From the NCBI GenBank assembly GCA_018711275.1, contig DVIN01000050.1, positions 20,604 through 84,603 of the forward strand: a stretch of DNA of 64,000 nt, read 5' to 3'. The notes below the pieces were generated by a model. It was not told the DNA's origin. It saw only the letters and a program-made list of their open reading frames with translations, and searched no databases. Below, in pieces: positions 60,251 through 64,000 of the stretch (within the stretch, counting starts at the first letter, position 1; every line of letters begins with the position of its first letter). This stretch comes from Candidatus Pullilachnospira intestinigallinarum. GTDB taxonomy: Bacteria > Bacillota > Clostridia > Lachnospirales > Lachnospiraceae. The position numbers and the translations under genes were made by a program.

Positions 60251-60619
60251 ATGGTAAATAAAGTATCAAGAGCGGATGTCCGCGCGAAAAAGCATAGAAG
60301 AATGCGTCACCATATCGCTGGTACAGCCGAAAGACCCCGTCTGGCTGTATTCAGAAGCAACAAACACATGTATGCCCAGATCATTGATGATACTGTAGGC
60401 AAGACACTGGTATCTGCTTCTACTCTTCAGAAAGACGTAAAAGCGGAGCTGGAGCAGACTGACACTGTGGCAGCTGCCGCATACCTGGGAACTGTAATCG
60501 GAAAGAAAGCAGTGGAAGCCGGAATCAAATCTGTTGTATTTGACAGAGGCGGCTTCGTTTATCATGGAAAAGTGAAAGCGCTGGCAGATGCAGCCAGAGA
60601 AGCTGGACTGGAATTTTAA
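60251..60619 (+). CDS. rplR: 50S ribosomal protein L18
   Basis: This 122-residue protein has [32 protein letters not shown] and [23 protein letters not shown] 60251 is preferred over GTG 60245 because AAGGAGAG (60235-60242) then lies 8 bases away. It binds 5S rRNA. Confidence 0.97.
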   Translation: MVNKVSRADVRAKKHRRMRHHIAGTAERPRLAVFRSNKHMYAQIIDDTVGKTLVSASTLQKDVKAELEQTDTVAAAAYLGTVIGKKAVEAGIKSVVFDRGGFVYHGKVKALADAAREAGLEF

Positions 60620-60639
60620 GAAGGGGAGGTAGAGAACAC

Positions 60640-61149
60640 ATGAGACATACAATCATTGATGCCAGCCAGCTGGAGCTGGAAGAAAGAGTGGTATCTATCA
60701 AACGTGTAACCAAGGTTGTAAAAGGTGGTCGTAACTTCCGCTTTAGCGCTTTAGTAGTAGTTGGCGACGGCAACGGACATGTTGGCGCCGGTCTTGGAAA
60801 GGCAGCCGAGATTCCCGAGGCAATCCGCAAGGGAAAAGAGGATGCCATGAAAAAGCTGATCACAGTGGCAAGAGACGAGAACAACAGTATCACCCATGAC
60901 TTCATCGGAAAGTTCGGAAGCGCTGAACTGCTGATGAAGAGAGCTCCGGAAGGTACCGGTGTTATCGCCGGAGGTCCGGCCCGTGCGGTTATCGAGCTGG
61001 CAGGTATTAAGAACATTCGTACAAAATGTATGGGTTCCAGAAACAAACAGAACGTTGTGCTTGCTACGATTGACGGCTTACGTCAGTTGAAGACTCCGGA
61101 AGAAGTAGCGAGACTTCGCGGAAAATCCGTTGAAGAAATCTTTGCTTAA
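60640..61149 (+). CDS. rpsE: 30S ribosomal protein S5
   Basis: This 169-residue protein has [40 protein letters not shown] and [20 protein letters not shown]. It contributes to decoding fidelity. GGGGAGG precedes ATG 60640. Confidence 0.98.
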   Translation: MRHTIIDASQLELEERVVSIKRVTKVVKGGRNFRFSALVVVGDGNGHVGAGLGKAAEIPEAIRKGKEDAMKKLITVARDENNSITHDFIGKFGSAELLMKRAPEGTGVIAGGPARAVIELAGIKNIRTKCMGSRNKQNVVLATIDGLRQLKTPEEVARLRGKSVEEIFA

Positions 61150-61162
61150 GGAGGATTTGAAG

Positions 61163-61336
61163 ATGTTGAAAGTTACACTGGTAAAATCTACAATTGGTGC
61201 AATTCCAAAACACAAGAAAACCGTAGCAGCTTTGGGCCTTAAGAAAATGCACAAAACCGTTACTCTGCCGGATAACGATGCCGTAAGAGGAATGATCAAA
61301 CAGGTTCAGCATTTGGTTAAGGTTGAAGAAGCGTAA
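61163..61336 (+). CDS. rpmD: 50S ribosomal protein L30
   Basis: This 57-residue protein has [20 protein letters not shown] and HLVKVEEA at the end. ATG 61163 is set by AAGGAGG (61148-61154); the longer frame overlaps rpsE. Confidence 0.97.
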   Translation: MLKVTLVKSTIGAIPKHKKTVAALGLKKMHKTVTLPDNDAVRGMIKQVQHLVKVEEA

Positions 61337-61353
61337 GAGAAGGAGGTGCCAAC

Positions 61354-61788
61354 ATGGATTTATCAAATTTAAAACCTGCGGAGGGTTCCAAACACAGCAA
61401 TAATTTCCGCAGAGGCCGCGGCCATGGTTCAGGAAACGGCAAGACTGCCGGAAAGGGCCATAAAGGACAGAAGGCTCGTTCCGGAGCACCCAGACCGGGA
61501 TTCGAGGGAGGTCAGATGCCTCTGTACAGAAGACTTCCCAAGAGAGGCTTCAAAAACAGAAATACAAAAGAGATCGTTGCGATCAATGTCGATGCTCTGA
61601 ACAGATTTGAAGACGGAACAGAGATTACCATCGCAGCTCTGGTGGAGAGCGGACTGGTTTCCAACCCCAGAGATGGCGTGAAAATTCTTGGCAACGGCGA
61701 GCTGACCAAGAAACTGACAGTAAGAGTGTCCGCCGTAAGCGAAGGCGCGAAAGCAAAAATTGAAGCGGCAGGTGGATCAGTAGAGTAA
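61354..61788 (+). CDS. rplO: 50S ribosomal protein L15
   Basis: This 144-residue protein has the basic glycine-rich N-terminus [20 protein letters not shown] and [20 protein letters not shown], plus [21 protein letters not shown] is upstream. Confidence 0.98.
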   Translation: MDLSNLKPAEGSKHSNNFRRGRGHGSGNGKTAGKGHKGQKARSGAPRPGFEGGQMPLYRRLPKRGFKNRNTKEIVAINVDALNRFEDGTEITIAALVESGLVSNPRDGVKILGNGELTKKLTVRVSAVSEGAKAKIEAAGGSVE

Positions 61789-61799
61789 GAGGTGATCTC

Positions 61800-63116
61800 A
61801 TGTTTAAGACTCTTCAGAATGCATTTAAAGTGCAGGACGTCAGGAGAAGGATCCTCTATGTATTTATGATGCTGGTGGTTGTGAGGATTGGCTCACAGCT
61901 GCCGGTTCCCGGTGTTGACAACAGCTACTTTCAGAACTGGTTTGAGACACAGGGTGGTTCCGCATTCAACTTTCTGGATGCGTTTACCGGCGGATCCTTC
62001 TCTCAGATGTCTATTTTCGCATTAAGCATTACACCATACATCACTTCCTCGATCATCATCCAGCTTCTCACAATAGCAATTCCCAAACTTGAGGAAATGC
62101 AGAGAGACGGTGAAGACGGAAGAAAGAAACTCAACGCTATCACCCGTTATCTGACGGTGGGGCTGGCATTGTTCCAGTCCGTTGCAATGGCAGTGGGATT
62201 TGGAAATCAGGGACTGATTCCGGACAATAACGTATGGAAATCCATCGTAGTGGTGGCTGCCCTGACAGCCGGATCCGCATTTTTGATGTGGGTGGGCGAG
62301 CAGATTAATGACAAGGGCGTTGGAAACGGTATTTCCATCGTGCTTTTAATTAATATCGTATCCCGTATTCCCAGTGATATGGGAACTCTTTATGAGACCT
62401 TTGTGTCGGGAAAAACCTATGCCAAAGCAGGACTTGCCGTGCTGATCATCCTTGCGGTGGTCGTAGGCGTGGTGGTGTTGGTTGTGATTCTGAACGGTGC
62501 AGAGCGTAAGATCCCCGTGCAGTATTCCAAAAAGGTACAGGGAAGAAAGATGATGGGCGGTCAGAGCAGCAGTATTCCTCTGAAGGTGAATACCGCCGGC
62601 GTAATTCCGGTAATCTTTGCATCGTCCCTGATGTCAACTCCCAGTGTGATCGCCTCCTTTGTCGGCGCGGGAAGCGGATCCGGTATCGGAAGCCAGATTC
62701 TGGCCGGACTCAACAGCAACAACTGGTTTAGCCCGTCACGGCCTATCTATTCTCTGGGTCTGGTGCTCTATGTTGTGCTGGTGATTTTCTTCGCCTACTT
62801 CTATACATCCATCACCTTCAATCCTCTGGAGGTGGCTGATAATCTGAAGAAACAGGGTGGATTTATCCCGGGCATCCGTCCCGGAAAGCCCACGGTGGAT
62901 TACCTGTCCAATCTGCTGAATTATATCATCTTCATCGGTGCGGCGGGCCTGACTATTGTGGCTGTGATCCCCTTCTTCTTCAACGGTGTCTTCGGAGCGA
63001 ATGTTTCCTTCGGAGGAACCTCCATCATCATTATCGTAGGAGTTATTCTGGAAACTCTGAAACAGATTGAATCCATGATGGTGGTGAGAAATTACAAAGG
63101 ATTTCTGGATGATTAA
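61800..63116 (+). CDS. secY: Preprotein translocase subunit SecY
   Basis: This 438-residue protein has ten membrane helices, including VVRIGSQLPVPGVD, FALSITPYITSSIIIQLLTI, the plug-adjacent sequences, and MVVRNYKGFLDD at the C-terminus. With SecE and SecG it forms the protein export channel and lateral gate. It starts 11 bases after rplO, as in other spc operons. Confidence 0.98.
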   Translation: MFKTLQNAFKVQDVRRRILYVFMMLVVVRIGSQLPVPGVDNSYFQNWFETQGGSAFNFLDAFTGGSFSQMSIFALSITPYITSSIIIQLLTIAIPKLEEMQRDGEDGRKKLNAITRYLTVGLALFQSVAMAVGFGNQGLIPDNNVWKSIVVVAALTAGSAFLMWVGEQINDKGVGNGISIVLLINIVSRIPSDMGTLYETFVSGKTYAKAGLAVLIILAVVVGVVVLVVILNGAERKIPVQYSKKVQGRKMMGGQSSSIPLKVNTAGVIPVIFASSLMSTPSVIASFVGAGSGSGIGSQILAGLNSNNWFSPSRPIYSLGLVLYVVLVIFFAYFYTSITFNPLEVADNLKKQGGFIPGIRPGKPTVDYLSNLLNYIIFIGAAGLTIVAVIPFFFNGVFGANVSFGGTSIIIIVGVILETLKQIESMMVVRNYKGFLDD

Positions 63117-63117
63117 A

Positions 63118-63145
63118 AAGGTTGTGGCGTTTACGCCACAACCTT
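63118..63145 (+). other. 12-base hairpin after secY overlapping the adk promoter
   Basis: AAGGTTGTGGCG (63118-63129) pairs fully with CGCCACAACCTT (63134-63145) around a four-base loop TTTA. AACGTG follows, not a T run, so efficient termination is doubtful. Confidence 0.7.
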
Positions 63146-63158
63146 AACGTGTTATAAT
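63130..63158 (+). promoter_or_regulatory. adk: Sigma-A promoter of adk
   Basis: TTTACG (63130-63135), 17-base spacer, perfect TATAAT (63153-63158). The -35 box lies in the loop and 3' arm of the palindrome, which may therefore also act as an operator. Confidence 0.7.
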
Positions 63159-63160
63159 AA

Positions 63161-63850
<690 letters not shown>

Positions 63851-63854
63851 AAAC

Positions 63855-64000
63855 ATGTCAGTATCAATAAAGACTGCCAGGGAAATTGATTTGATGAGGG
63901 AAGCAGGACGGCTGCTGGAGAAAGTTCACAATGAGCTTGCAAAGGTGATCCGCCCCGGTATTTCAACCTGGGAAATCGATCATATTGGGGAAAAGCTGAT
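63855..64000 (+). CDS. map: Methionine aminopeptidase type I, cut by window end
   Basis: ATG 63855 opens a frame reading SVSIKTAREIDLMREAGRLL and KVIRPGISTWEID, the N-terminal part of type I MetAP, which removes initiator methionine. The remaining residues and the metal ligands lie beyond base 64000. The gene order secY-adk-map is standard. Confidence 0.93.
   Translation, partial: MSVSIKTAREIDLMREAGRLLEKVHNELAKVIRPGISTWEIDHIGEKL

Overview
The window is chromosomal DNA from a spore-forming, low-to-mid GC Gram-positive of the class Clostridia, most likely Lachnospiraceae. The reasons are near-consensus sigma-A promoters, strong AGGAGG-type ribosome sites, a T-box valS leader, zinc-ribbon S14, a spoIIA-sigF-spoVA operon, a rapZ-whiA-crh block and a complete S10/spc ribosomal operon. 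Genus cannot be decided from the sequence alone. All genes but one (an acetyltransferase) lie on the + strand.

Layout: (a) 1-6418, a 5-oxoproline (pyroglutamate) utilisation cluster: PII-like protein (cut by the left edge), NRAMP-related carrier, PxpB, PxpC, biotin carboxyl carrier protein, biotin carboxylase, PxpA. (b) 6578-7162, a RelB/YoeB-type toxin-antitoxin pair whose toxin frame is broken at its start by an extra A in an A8 tract. (c) 7335-28382, a mannoside/N-glycan utilisation locus: GH125, a DUF4432 aldose-epimerase-like protein, a YesM/YesN-type two-component system, a membrane-anchored solute-binding-like protein, an ABC importer (binding protein plus two permeases, no ATPase), a GH38 alpha-mannosidase, GH2 beta-mannosidase and GH2 beta-galactosidase, with an Rpn-type nuclease gene inserted. 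(d) 28404-32112, a MacB-type ABC ATPase-permease fusion with a very large ectodomain, preceded by a promoter and a terminator-like leader hairpin.

(e) 32200-41076, T-box-controlled valS, an LTA-synthase-family sulfatase, folC, a 49-residue small protein and a zinc-ribbon/TPR membrane protein. (f) 41193-45897, forespore genes spoIIAA-spoIIAB-sigF followed by spoVAA-AB-AC-AD-AE, with a tiny lipoprotein gene between sigF and spoVAA. (g) 45969-49769, tcdA-like, murB, rapZ, whiA and a Crh-like HPr. (h) 49839-51803, a reverse-strand GNAT acetyltransferase and a signal-peptidase-like membrane protein with a (GAA)13 tract. (i) 51927-64000, the S10-spc operon from rpsJ to rplO, then secY, adk and the start of map.

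How the genes work together: the mannoside locus looks like a self-contained regulon in which imported mannose-rich oligosaccharides are trimmed in the cytoplasm and sensed by a kinase with an adjacent tethered binding protein. The regulator's likely target is a set of helically phased GTTCA repeats upstream of the transporter. The strongest leads for new biology are the split-carboxylase-like pxp/acc cluster, the three-gene sensor, the disrupted toxin start, a 64-residue tandem repeat in the ABC ectodomain, the structured RNA intervals in the ribosomal operon, and a tandem-repeat insertion between rpsH and rplF.
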